Positions 1-5,766 of a DNA stretch of 6,877 nucleotides are shown here, piece after piece; the stretch's first letter is position 1, and each line of letters opens with the position of its first letter. The notes under the pieces are model-generated. The model did no database searches. It saw only the letters and a list, made by a program, of their open reading frames with translations, and was not told where the DNA came from. Origin of the DNA: Pseudomonadales bacterium. GTDB lineage: Bacteria > Pseudomonadota > Gammaproteobacteria > Pseudomonadales > DC-out160. Location of the stretch: positions 1-6,877 of the forward strand of contig JAESQG010000189.1 in the NCBI GenBank assembly GCA_016765265.1, written 5' to 3'. The position numbers and the translations under genes are program-made.

Positions 1-74
1 AAATCGGGTTCTAGGCGGTAAGTTTACACGAAATCGGCAATTTGGTGAGACCGAATTCAAAAAACTGTGCTTTT

Positions 75-584
75 TTATGATGGCTTGTAATGAATAAGCT
101 CCACTGCAAGCGGATTTGGCCCGGTTAACTTCACTCTTTCACCTTCTTTCAATGCCAGGGTTTGACCCACGATATCGGCACGTATAGGCAATTCTCTTGC
201 ATTAAGATCCAATAATGCCACCAAGGTCACTGAAGCGGGGCGACCATAGTCAAACAGCTCATTGAGTGCGGCACGAATAGTACGTCCACTCATAATGACA
301 TCGTCTACCAAAATAATATGACGGTCTTCCACGCTAAAAGGCAGTTGCGAAGGCTTAACTCTGGGATGCAAACCAGATCGCGTAAAATCGTCCCGGTAAA
401 ATGTAATATCTAATGTCCCTAGGGGCTCAGCCAGCTCTAGTTGCGAGTGTAGGTCTTCCGCAAGCCATGCCCCACCTGTATGAATTCCAACCATGGCTGG
501 ATCACTGATATGCTTGTCTTCTAAATAGGCTTTCAGATCCGTGGCGATCTGTTGCAGTACTTCGCCGACCTCAGGCAAGATCAT
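75..584 (-). CDS. pyrR: PyrR bifunctional pyrimidine regulator / uracil phosphoribosyltransferase
   Basis: This is a 169-residue type I phosphoribosyltransferase of the PyrR family. In the family it senses uridine nucleotides to regulate pyrimidine synthesis genes and can convert uracil plus PRPP to UMP; it is cytoplasmic. Visible family signatures are GIHTGG (33-38), the LDITFYRDDF stretch (58-67), the PRPP-binding loop ILVDDVIMSGRT (91-102), then RAALNELFDYGRP (104-116) and RELPIRADIVG (130-140). The length is normal for the family and no key motif is missing. The ATG at 584 is preceded by a purine-rich Shine-Dalgarno AGAGGGA about 9-10 nt upstream (594-600). I saw no PyrR-type RNA binding loop near it, so RNA attenuation is not supported here. 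In Pseudomonas pyrR precedes pyrB and pyrC; the 74 bases downstream here do not show the start of pyrB, so operon membership is unresolved. The assignment is firm; the regulatory mechanism is not. Confidence 0.95.
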   Translation of the reverse strand: MILPEVGEVLQQIATDLKAYLEDKHISDPAMVGIHTGGAWLAEDLHSQLELAEPLGTLDITFYRDDFTRSGLHPRVKPSQLPFSVEDRHIILVDDVIMSGRTIRAALNELFDYGRPASVTLVALLDLNARELPIRADIVGQTLALKEGERVKLTGPNPLAVELIHYKPS

Positions 585-606
585 TTCGTTGCTTCCCTCT
601 GCTCAC

Positions 607-635
607 TCTTCACTTGAGTATACGCGAAGTGAAGA
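607..635. repeat. Inverted repeat upstream of pyrR, spanning a -10-like hexamer
   Basis: Perfect 9-bp arms, TCTTCACTT (607-615) and AAGTGAAGA (627-635), flank an 11-bp centre that contains the palindrome GTATAC. Read on the minus strand, the centre includes TATACT (622-617), a good match to a sigma-70 -10 box, sitting 32 nt before the pyrR start codon. The -35 region opposite is poor: a TTGACG lies at 653-648, but the 25-bp spacing is too long. The dyad is not followed by a T-run in either useful direction, so it is not a terminator. An operator overlapping the pyrR promoter is the best guess. Confidence 0.35.
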
Positions 636-759
636 TAAAAAAAACAGCGTCAAACTTTGATATTGGAGAACTAGGCAGTTTAACCCACCCCAAAAGAGGG
701 TATTGGTTTTTCTGTGCCCCTTAATTAGACAGCGATTTTAGATTTACATTAAAGAGCAT

Positions 760-776
760 GTTAATTTAGCATTAAC
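760..776. repeat. Short dyad GTTAAT-N5-ATTAAC in the pyrR / membrane-protein spacer
   Basis: A perfect 6-bp inverted repeat with a 5-bp spacer lies 37 bp upstream of the ATG at 814, in an AT-rich stretch where a promoter for that gene would be expected. It is operator-like in size, but a dyad this AT-rich can arise by chance. A TTTACA at 743-748 could serve as a -35 box, but I see no well-spaced -10 partner. Confidence 0.15.
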
Positions 777-813
777 TCTAACCCGCTTAAGTAATCTGGA
801 GCGAAGCTAAGGC

Positions 814-1656
814 ATGATCGACACACCATTACTACACAAAGCTGTTGAGTATGGGAGTCCGTTGGCCAACTATTCTTTCAACAGTGTTATTATTTTTCAT
901 AGTATTTTTGCATTGATAGCAGTGATGTCAGGTGTGACCGCCTTACTGTATCGAAAGGGAGGCGCTCGTCACAAAGGTGTAGGCCAGATATTTGTCATTG
1001 CAATGTTAGTAACCGCTGCATCGGGTATCCTGCTAGATATAGTGAGGTTAGGTTTTTTCGTTGAAGAGAACCATACTAAGTACCTCGGTTTTTCCATGCC
1101 CACCTCCTATCCCGTTCGATTTGCTTTTTTATATGCTGCGTTCTGTTTGTTCTATATTTTTTCTTTTGCTGGCAAGGCATACATGGGCAATAAGCTCGCC
1201 ACGCCATCAATCTATTACCGAATTTTTTCGTCTTCAAAGTACGGTCTTTTTTTAATAGTTTCTGGAGTACTGTCAGTTGTCCTCATTATTACAACTTATA
1301 ACCCCTGGACAGGGGCGCTATGGATGATATGGACATTTATGGGATTGGTGGTTTTTAATTTATGGATGAGTTACACCCCCCGTCAATCTATTACCCCTCA
1401 GTCCATTAATAGAACTACCCGAGTTTTTCGTCATCGGACCAATATGTTGGCGATGGTGAGCTTTAGTGGATGGGGCGCGGCACAAAGTTTTGGTGTTGCA
1501 ATGGTAATGAACTTTAACGGCATCAATGAGCAACACACATTATACACTGGAAATTTACCGGGAGATTACTCTGTAGATTTTTGGATGTTTCTAGGTTTTT
1601 GGTCGATATTTGCATTAATGGGTATTGTAGTATGGGTAAGATTTTCACTTAAATAG
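814..1656 (+). CDS. Polytopic membrane protein with DUF2306-like N-terminus, function unknown
   Basis: This is a 280-residue integral inner-membrane protein with about seven hydrophobic segments, by eye near 25-46, 57-76, 102-121, 143-161, 166-186, 211-233 and 256-276. The N-terminal part, FHSIFALIAVMSG..ALLYRKGGARHKGVGQ (28-58), follows the pattern H-x-G-x-L-RKG-x-H-x-G that I associate with DUF2306 membrane proteins, including conserved-looking His29 and His53. No catalytic motif is recognisable and no function can be given. The ATG at 814 has TAAGG only 1 nt upstream (too close) and GGAG 12 nt upstream, so the ribosome site is ambiguous. The gene stands alone: it is divergent from pyrR and convergent with the M48 protease gene, with only 16 bp between the two stops and no visible terminator. 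It looks like a lineage-specific insertion between the pyrimidine and pilus gene groups. Family placement is tentative; existence of the gene is very likely. Confidence 0.8.
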   Translation: MIDTPLLHKAVEYGSPLANYSFNSVIIFHSIFALIAVMSGVTALLYRKGGARHKGVGQIFVIAMLVTAASGILLDIVRLGFFVEENHTKYLGFSMPTSYPVRFAFLYAAFCLFYIFSFAGKAYMGNKLATPSIYYRIFSSSKYGLFLIVSGVLSVVLIITTYNPWTGALWMIWTFMGLVVFNLWMSYTPRQSITPQSINRTTRVFRHRTNMLAMVSFSGWGAAQSFGVAMVMNFNGINEQHTLYTGNLPGDYSVDFWMFLGFWSIFALMGIVVWVRFSLK

Positions 1657-1672
1657 CTCGGCCTGCACATCA

Positions 1673-2548
1673 CTACTTATTATTTTTAAACAAAATATTC
1701 GGCAACGGCGTTAGCTCTCCATTCGAATCATGATCCTCCCGAAAGGAAATAATACGATCGATCCTCGATTGTGTCACAGGATGCGTACTTAAAAATTCAG
1801 GCGGTTCAAGATCATGCTGTTCTTCATCTAACACCTCAAACAATACTTCAGCTCCTTTGACGTGACCATAATATTCTTGCAAGGCATTCAATGCAACGGC
1901 ATCGGCCTCCAGTTCCTGGTCTCTATTAAAGTTTAAAACAGTCACCAAACCGATATGGCTCAATAGCTGTTGTGCCGTTGCACTATCACTACCCGTAAAC
2001 AAAGCAAGTGCAATCATCATTGTGATGCCACGTCCCATGGCAACAATGGGGTCTCGATGTTTTATATGTGCAATCTCATGTGCGATCACCATGGCCAACG
2101 CGTTTTCGTTTGGGAGCTTATCGATTAAGCCTTGATAGATAAAAATATGCCCCCCTAAAGTGGCAAAGGCATTGACTACATCTTCGTTTGAGTAATGCAA
2201 TGTAATGGTCATACCCGTAGGTAGATCTTGCTCTTTTGCCAGTGCTTGCGCCAAGGTGCTTAGGTAGGTCTCGATAGCCGAATGAGTAGGAGTAGGCGCA
2301 TCAAGTTCTGAGAACATCGCTATATCCGCCAGTTTCTTCTCCGTTTCGAAAGAAATAGAACTCGCGAAATACTCAGCCAATAGCGAAAGCACAAAGAGAA
2401 CAACGGCGACTGCAGCGCCAAGGCCAGCGGCCAGTATCAGAAAATCCTTTAGCGGATTCTCTTCACTGATATTGATTCCTTCAGGGACAACTGGATTTTC
2501 ATATTTTGGCATATATTGACCCAAACATGGGCCCATGCATTGGCCCAT
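1673..2548 (-). CDS. Membrane-anchored M48-family zinc metalloprotease
   Basis: This is a 291-residue M48 (Ste24/HtpX-like) peptidase. The zinc site HEIAH is at 157-161 (His157, His161 ligands, Glu158 catalytic) in the context MVIAHEIAHIKHRDP. The third ligand is expected to be Glu212 in the QELEAD motif (211-216), and the family's C-terminal STHPVTQSRIDRI block is at 254-266. A transmembrane segment at about 37-58 anchors the protein; hydrophobic stretches around 171-184 and 194-206, between the two zinc motifs, could be membrane-associated. The start is uncertain. The longest frame begins at the ATG at 2548, but its first 12 residues (MGQC-MGPC-LGQY) come from a 12-bp tandem repeat. The ATG at 2512 gives MPKYENPVVPEGIN, which resembles the N-termini I recall for this family. 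Neither has a clear Shine-Dalgarno. It follows two YbjQ genes on the same strand and is probably co-transcribed. Substrates are unknown; turnover of membrane or misfolded proteins is the usual role. Confidence 0.88.
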   Translation of the reverse strand: MGQCMGPCLGQYMPKYENPVVPEGINISEENPLKDFLILAAGLGAAVAVVLFVLSLLAEYFASSISFETEKKLADIAMFSELDAPTPTHSAIETYLSTLAQALAKEQDLPTGMTITLHYSNEDVVNAFATLGGHIFIYQGLIDKLPNENALAMVIAHEIAHIKHRDPIVAMGRGITMMIALALFTGSDSATAQQLLSHIGLVTVLNFNRDQELEADAVALNALQEYYGHVKGAEVLFEVLDEEQHDLEPPEFLSTHPVTQSRIDRIISFREDHDSNGELTPLPNILFKNNK

Positions 2549-2549
2549 G
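2501..2549 (-). repeat. 12-bp tandem repeat and stem-loop at the M48 gene start
   Basis: On the minus strand four consecutive 12-nt units begin at 2548, 2536, 2524 and 2512. Units 1 and 2 match at 10 of 12 bases, units 1 and 3 at 8 of 12, and unit 4 is decayed (7 of 12 against unit 3). Three of the four units start with an in-frame ATG. The first two units also form a perfect 8-bp inverted repeat, CATGGGCC (2526-2533) and GGCCCATG (2542-2549), with an 8-nt loop. This stem would contain the two upstream ATGs and lie 13 nt before the ATG at 2512. Confidence 0.55.
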
Positions 2550-2581
2550 CACTACAAATGAAAATCTGTAGAACAATATTT

Positions 2582-3031
2582 CTAGGTAATAGGGATAATC
2601 GCAGTTCCGTAAGCAAACACTTCAACGCAACCCACTTGCTTGCCCTGGCCTTTGGTGATAGAAGCTGTTTCAAGTTTGACATTAAAAATGCTTTCCGCTC
2701 CGGCTACTGCAGCTTGTTCTTTCATTCGTAAAATCGCTTCACGCCGGGCTCTTTCTAATAATGACTCATAACTTGTCAGTCTGCCCCCAACCAAGCTTCT
2801 CAGACCAGCGACGATTTGTTTAAAGTAATCTATGGATATCACCACATTCCCAGCGACTAATTGGCTCTCCACTTTATGTAAGTTCGGGGGCGGTAATCTT
2901 TCACTAAAGGTGAGCACATGCCGATACTTGGCTTCTCGGCTTCTAAGGGATTTAAAATGTTTTTTCTCCGCTCGCCGACCAAAGAAGTATCCTAAGACTA
3001 ATAAGGTGAGGAAGGGGATCAGATCAAACAT
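2582..3031 (-). CDS. Membrane-anchored YbjQ/UPF0145-family protein
   Basis: This is a 149-residue protein with an N-terminal hydrophobic anchor (FDLIPFLTLLVLGYFFG, 2-18) followed by a basic stretch (RRAEKKHFKSLRSR, 19-32), so the rest should face the cytoplasm. Residues about 50-149 form a YbjQ-type domain (PF01906, often called a heavy-metal-binding domain on thin evidence): YFKQIVAGLRSLVGGRLTSY (69-88), LLERARREAILRMKEQA (91-107), GAESIFNV (111-118) and a terminal VEVFAYGTAI (136-145). The domain's role is not established. The ATG at 3031 has GGAG 8 nt upstream, so the start is well supported. It begins 4 bp after the stop of the smaller YbjQ gene and ends 33 bp before the longest M48 frame, which argues for one transcript. 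The N-terminal extension and anchor distinguish it from typical roughly 105-residue YbjQ proteins. Confidence 0.85.
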   Translation of the reverse strand: MFDLIPFLTLLVLGYFFGRRAEKKHFKSLRSREAKYRHVLTFSERLPPPNLHKVESQLVAGNVVISIDYFKQIVAGLRSLVGGRLTSYESLLERARREAILRMKEQAAVAGAESIFNVKLETASITKGQGKQVGCVEVFAYGTAIIPIT

Positions 3032-3035
3032 AGGT

Positions 3036-3350
3036 CTACTCCAACTCTACTGCCGTACCATAAACAAAAAGCTCTGCGGCTCCCGCTGCAATAGATGAAG
3101 TGGCAAATCGAACATTGATAACCGCATTTGCACCTAGCCCCTTTGCTTGTCTCATCATCCGGTCCGTCGCCTCTTCGCGCGCCTCTTGCAGCAATTCAGT
3201 ATAGCTTTTTAGCTCACCCCCAAAAATATTTTTAAAACCCGCCAGAATATCTTTACCTGCGTGTTTTGCGCGAACGGTATTACCTTGAACCATTCCAAGA
3301 TGCTTTATGACACGTCGCCCTGGTATGATTTCTATGTTGCTGATCAGCAT
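3036..3350 (-). CDS. Small soluble YbjQ/UPF0145-family protein
   Basis: This is a 104-residue protein with the complete YbjQ/UPF0145 fold and the usual family length. Its main blocks are an N-terminal IEIIPGRRVIKHLGMVQGNTVRA (6-28), GKDILAGFKNIFGGELKSYTELL (32-54), AREEATDRMMRQAKGLGANAVINV (57-80) and ELFVYGTAVELE (93-104). Family members assemble as ring-like oligomers in known structures as far as I recall; the biochemical role is unknown and the 'heavy-metal-binding' label should not be read as proof of metal binding. The frame can be extended to a GTG at 3362, but the ATG at 3350 is preferred: a G-rich ribosome site (GGGG 6 nt upstream) precedes it, and the protein then starts like the family. 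It starts 22 bp after the pilU stop and ends 4 bp before its membrane-anchored paralogue, so it bridges the pilus ATPase genes and the YbjQ/M48 group. Confidence 0.88.
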   Translation of the reverse strand: MLISNIEIIPGRRVIKHLGMVQGNTVRAKHAGKDILAGFKNIFGGELKSYTELLQEAREEATDRMMRQAKGLGANAVINVRFATSSIAAGAAELFVYGTAVELE

Positions 3351-3372
3351 TGGAATCCCCACCCCCTATGAT

Positions 3373-4497
3373 TTACGGCTCCCCACCTTCAATGCTCAGA
3401 CCTTGTGTCACACTATCCAAGTATTGCGCATTGCTTTCGGATCCCAACTTTATCATAAGTCGCAAGTCATTGGGTGCATCGGCATAAGCTAAGGCATCTT
3501 CATAAGTGATTTCACCGGCGGTATAGAGATCAAACAACGCCTGGTCAAAAGTTTGCATGCCCAGTTCTCGCGATTTCGCCATTAAGGGCTTCAGCAAATG
3601 GACTTCGCCCTTTCTAATATGGTCAGCGACCAGGGGTGTATTGAGCATGATTTCAACCACAGCTCGACGTCCTTTTCCATCGGGTGTAGGTACCAACTGT
3701 TGAGCAACCATTCCTCGTAGATTCAGCGACAAGTCCATCCAGAGCTGGTGATGGCGATCCGCCGGAAAGAAATGCACAATGCGATCCAGCGCTTGGTTGG
3801 CGTTGTTCGCGTGAAGAGTCGCTAAAACTAAGTGTCCCGTTTCAGCGAAGGCGACGGCATAGTCCATCGCTTCTCGTGTTCGCACCTCACCAATCATGAT
3901 CACATCAGGGGCTTGGCGTAAGGTGTTTTTTAAAGCGACTTCAAAAGATTCCGTATCGAGGCCCACTTCCCGCTGCGTTACAATGCAACCCGCATGCTGA
4001 TGGATATATTCAATGGGGTCTTCAATGGAAATGATATGGCCTTTACTGTTGTGATTACGATGGCCGATCATGGCTGCGAGGGAAGTGGACTTTCCCGTAC
4101 CGGTAGCACCCACAAAGAAGATGATCCCCCGTTTAGCCATGGCCATTTCTTTGATTGTGTCAGGTAATCCAAGATCATCTAGAGCCGGGATATTAACTTC
4201 AATTCGACGCAATACCATTCCTACCAGGTTACGCTGATAGAATGCACTCACCCTAAAACGGCCGATGCCTCTCGCACTAATCGCGAAATTACACTCTCGC
4301 GTTTCGATAAACTCTTTTCGCTGGGCTTCGCTCATCACCCCCAATACGGTTTCTCTGGTTTTCTCTGGACTCAGCGCAGATTTTGTCACCGGTAGTATTT
4401 GACCATGCACCTTCATGCTAGGCGCGACACCCGCCGTGATAAACAAATCGGATGCGCCCTTTTCTACCATAATTTTCAGTAGGCCTTCAAAATCCAT
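3373..4497 (-). CDS. pilU: PilU, accessory type IV pilus retraction ATPase
   Basis: This is a 374-residue GspE/PilT-superfamily hexameric motor ATPase of the inner-membrane type IV pilus machine. PilU supports PilT-driven pilus retraction and twitching motility. The sequence matches my memory of Pseudomonas PilU almost block for block. Residues below are counted from the GTG one codon upstream: Walker A GATGTGKST (131-139), Asp box IISIEDPIE (156-164), Walker B DVIMIGEVR (199-207, catalytic Glu205) and His box GHLVLATLHANNA (222-234, His223 and His230). The C-terminal tail after about residue 345 (LRLMIKLGSES...) is the extension that separates PilU from PilT. The ATG at 4497 is preferred over the GTG at 4500 because AGGA lies 8 nt upstream of it. 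It follows pilT by 86 bp on the same strand with no hairpin terminator between, so co-transcription is likely. All catalytic elements are intact. Confidence 0.96.
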   Translation of the reverse strand: MDFEGLLKIMVEKGASDLFITAGVAPSMKVHGQILPVTKSALSPEKTRETVLGVMSEAQRKEFIETRECNFAISARGIGRFRVSAFYQRNLVGMVLRRIEVNIPALDDLGLPDTIKEMAMAKRGIIFFVGATGTGKSTSLAAMIGHRNHNSKGHIISIEDPIEYIHQHAGCIVTQREVGLDTESFEVALKNTLRQAPDVIMIGEVRTREAMDYAVAFAETGHLVLATLHANNANQALDRIVHFFPADRHHQLWMDLSLNLRGMVAQQLVPTPDGKGRRAVVEIMLNTPLVADHIRKGEVHLLKPLMAKSRELGMQTFDQALFDLYTAGEITYEDALAYADAPNDLRLMIKLGSESNAQYLDSVTQGLSIEGGEP

Positions 4498-4583
4498 CAC
4501 CTATTTCCTCAATCTATACAGCCACTCATTTAATACATTCAACACATTCAGCAAAACAAATCGCAAATTAAACATTATCGGGA

Positions 4584-5618
4584 TTAAAAGTTATCGGGTA
4601 TTTTTGCTTTTTCTTTCGCCGCTTCGCGGGTAACCAACCCATTTTTTACCATCTCTGCGAGGCACTGATCGAGAGTCTGCATGCCCACGTTGCTTCCCGT
4701 TTGAATAGCGGAATACATCTGAGCCACCTTATCCTCTCGTATCAGATTGCGGATCGCGGGTGTACCAATCATTATCTCGTGTGCAGCAACACGACCTCCC
4801 CCCACTTTTTTCAACAAACTTTGCGAGATAACCGCCTGCAATGACTCTGATAGCATCGATCTAACCATTGATTTTTCTTCTGCTGGAAACACGTCCACAA
4901 TCCGGTCTATGGTCTTGGCTGCGGAGGTGGTATGCAATGTGCCAAACACTAAATGCCCAGTCTCAGCAGCGGTTAATGCCAACCGAATGGTTTCTAGGTC
5001 CCGCATCTCTCCCACCAGGATAATATCGGGATCTTCACGCAATGCAGACCGCAAAGCCTCTGAGAACCCGAGCGTATCCCGATGTACCTCTCTCTGGTTT
5101 ACCAAACATTTCTTACTCTCATGAACAAATTCAATAGGGTCTTCAATCGTCAATATATGCTCGTAGCGAGTATCATTAATGTAATCCAGCATGGCTGCCA
5201 AGGTGGTGGATTTTCCCGAGCCGGTGGGGCCTGTCACCAATACAATACCGCGAGGAATATCGGAGATATCTCTGAAGACCTGGTTATGCCCCAAGTCCTC
5301 CATGGTCAGAACCTTAGATGGAATAGTACGAAATACGGCGCCCGCCCCTCTGTTATGGTTAAAGGCGTTAACCCGAAAACGGGCCACTCCGGGCACTTCA
5401 AAAGAGAAATCTGTTTCTAAATATTCTTCAAAATCTTTACGCTGTTTGTCATTCATGATGTCATAAATCAAGCCATGTACTTGTTTATGATCCATAGGTG
5501 GTAAATTAATCCGCAGGACATCGCCATCCACACGAATCATTGGCGGCAAACCTGCCGACAAATGTAAATCAGAGGCACCATTTTTTGACGAAAATGCCAA
5601 TAATTCCGTAATATCCAT
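4584..5618 (-). CDS. pilT: PilT, type IV pilus retraction ATPase
   Basis: This is a 344-residue protein, the same length I recall for Pseudomonas PilT. PilT is the cytoplasmic hexameric ATPase that depolymerises pili at the PilC platform, powering retraction, twitching motility and often DNA uptake. In order: an N-terminal PAS-like region (about 1-110), Walker A GPTGSGKST (130-138, Lys136), Asp box LTIEDPIEF (156-164), Walker B DIILVGEM (198-205, Glu204), His box GHLVFGTLHTTSAAKT (221-236, His222 and His229) and the PilT-specific AIRNLIRE helix (288-295). The protein ends in KAKIPDNF. The ATG at 5618 has a GGAG ribosome site 5 nt upstream. It is the first gene of the minus-strand group, divergent from yggS, so its promoter should lie in the spacer 5619-5766. 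No degeneration is seen; identification is secure. Confidence 0.98.
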   Translation of the reverse strand: MDITELLAFSSKNGASDLHLSAGLPPMIRVDGDVLRINLPPMDHKQVHGLIYDIMNDKQRKDFEEYLETDFSFEVPGVARFRVNAFNHNRGAGAVFRTIPSKVLTMEDLGHNQVFRDISDIPRGIVLVTGPTGSGKSTTLAAMLDYINDTRYEHILTIEDPIEFVHESKKCLVNQREVHRDTLGFSEALRSALREDPDIILVGEMRDLETIRLALTAAETGHLVFGTLHTTSAAKTIDRIVDVFPAEEKSMVRSMLSESLQAVISQSLLKKVGGGRVAAHEIMIGTPAIRNLIREDKVAQMYSAIQTGSNVGMQTLDQCLAEMVKNGLVTREAAKEKAKIPDNF

Positions 5619-5766
5619 GCTCGCTCCATCGGGTTACAAAAACGTGATATTTTAAGGTTAGTTCATCCCTAACCCTAAAAAAGCCTACTCTAAGTGATTC
5701 CTATCATCACACACAAAGAGACAGCTAATCTATTGATTTTAAAACAATTTAAAATGAACAAAAATT
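5619..5766. promoter_or_regulatory. Divergent pilT / yggS intergenic region
   Basis: This 148-bp AT-rich spacer lies between the pilT and yggS start codons, so it should carry promoters for both directions. I find no pair of well-spaced consensus sigma-70 boxes. A TAAAAT at 5750-5755, 11 nt before the yggS ATG, is the best -10-like element on the plus strand and would give a very short leader. No sigma-54 -24/-12 pair was recognised. A 31-bp dyad at 5650-5680 is the main structure. Confidence 0.4.
5650..5680. repeat. 31-bp near-perfect dyad upstream of pilT
   Basis: The arms TTTTA-A-GGTTAG (5650-5661) and CTAACC-C-TAAAA (5669-5680) pair over 11 of 12 positions, with one mismatch at 5655/5675 and a 7-bp centre TTCATCC. 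It starts 31 bp upstream of the pilT ATG. No T-tract follows the stem immediately on either strand beyond the dyad's own A/T ends, and no gene reads into it, so an operator or a leader stem-loop of the pilT transcript is more likely than a terminator. Confidence 0.45.

Noticed and set aside
59..76. A6-CTGTGC-T6 hairpin just after pyrR as a possible terminator
   Set aside because: The stem is A-T only with no GC pairs and overlaps the pyrR stop codon; too weak for an intrinsic terminator.
2..97. Plus-strand open frame running in from the left edge and ending at a TAA at 95-97
   Set aside because: It could be the C-terminus of a gene convergent with pyrR, but it is only 31 codons, overlaps the pyrR 3' end and resembles nothing I recognise; too little to call.
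1657..1672. Bidirectional terminator between the convergent membrane-protein and M48 genes
   Set aside because: The gap is only 16 bp and no GC-rich hairpin with a T-run is visible in it or in the adjoining coding ends.
2449..2731. Open frames overlapping the M48 and membrane YbjQ genes on both strands
   Set aside because: They are shadows: no family motifs, and they overlap genes with intact catalytic or domain signatures.
4575..4598. Direct repeat TTATCGGG (4575-4582 and 4591-4598) at the pilT 3' end
   Set aside because: Only 8 bp, one copy is within the pilT coding end; no further copies or duplication signature were seen.
5694..5710. GTGAT-N7-ATCAC as a CRP-type site
   Set aside because: The spacing between GTGA and TCAC is 9 rather than the 6 of the CRP consensus.
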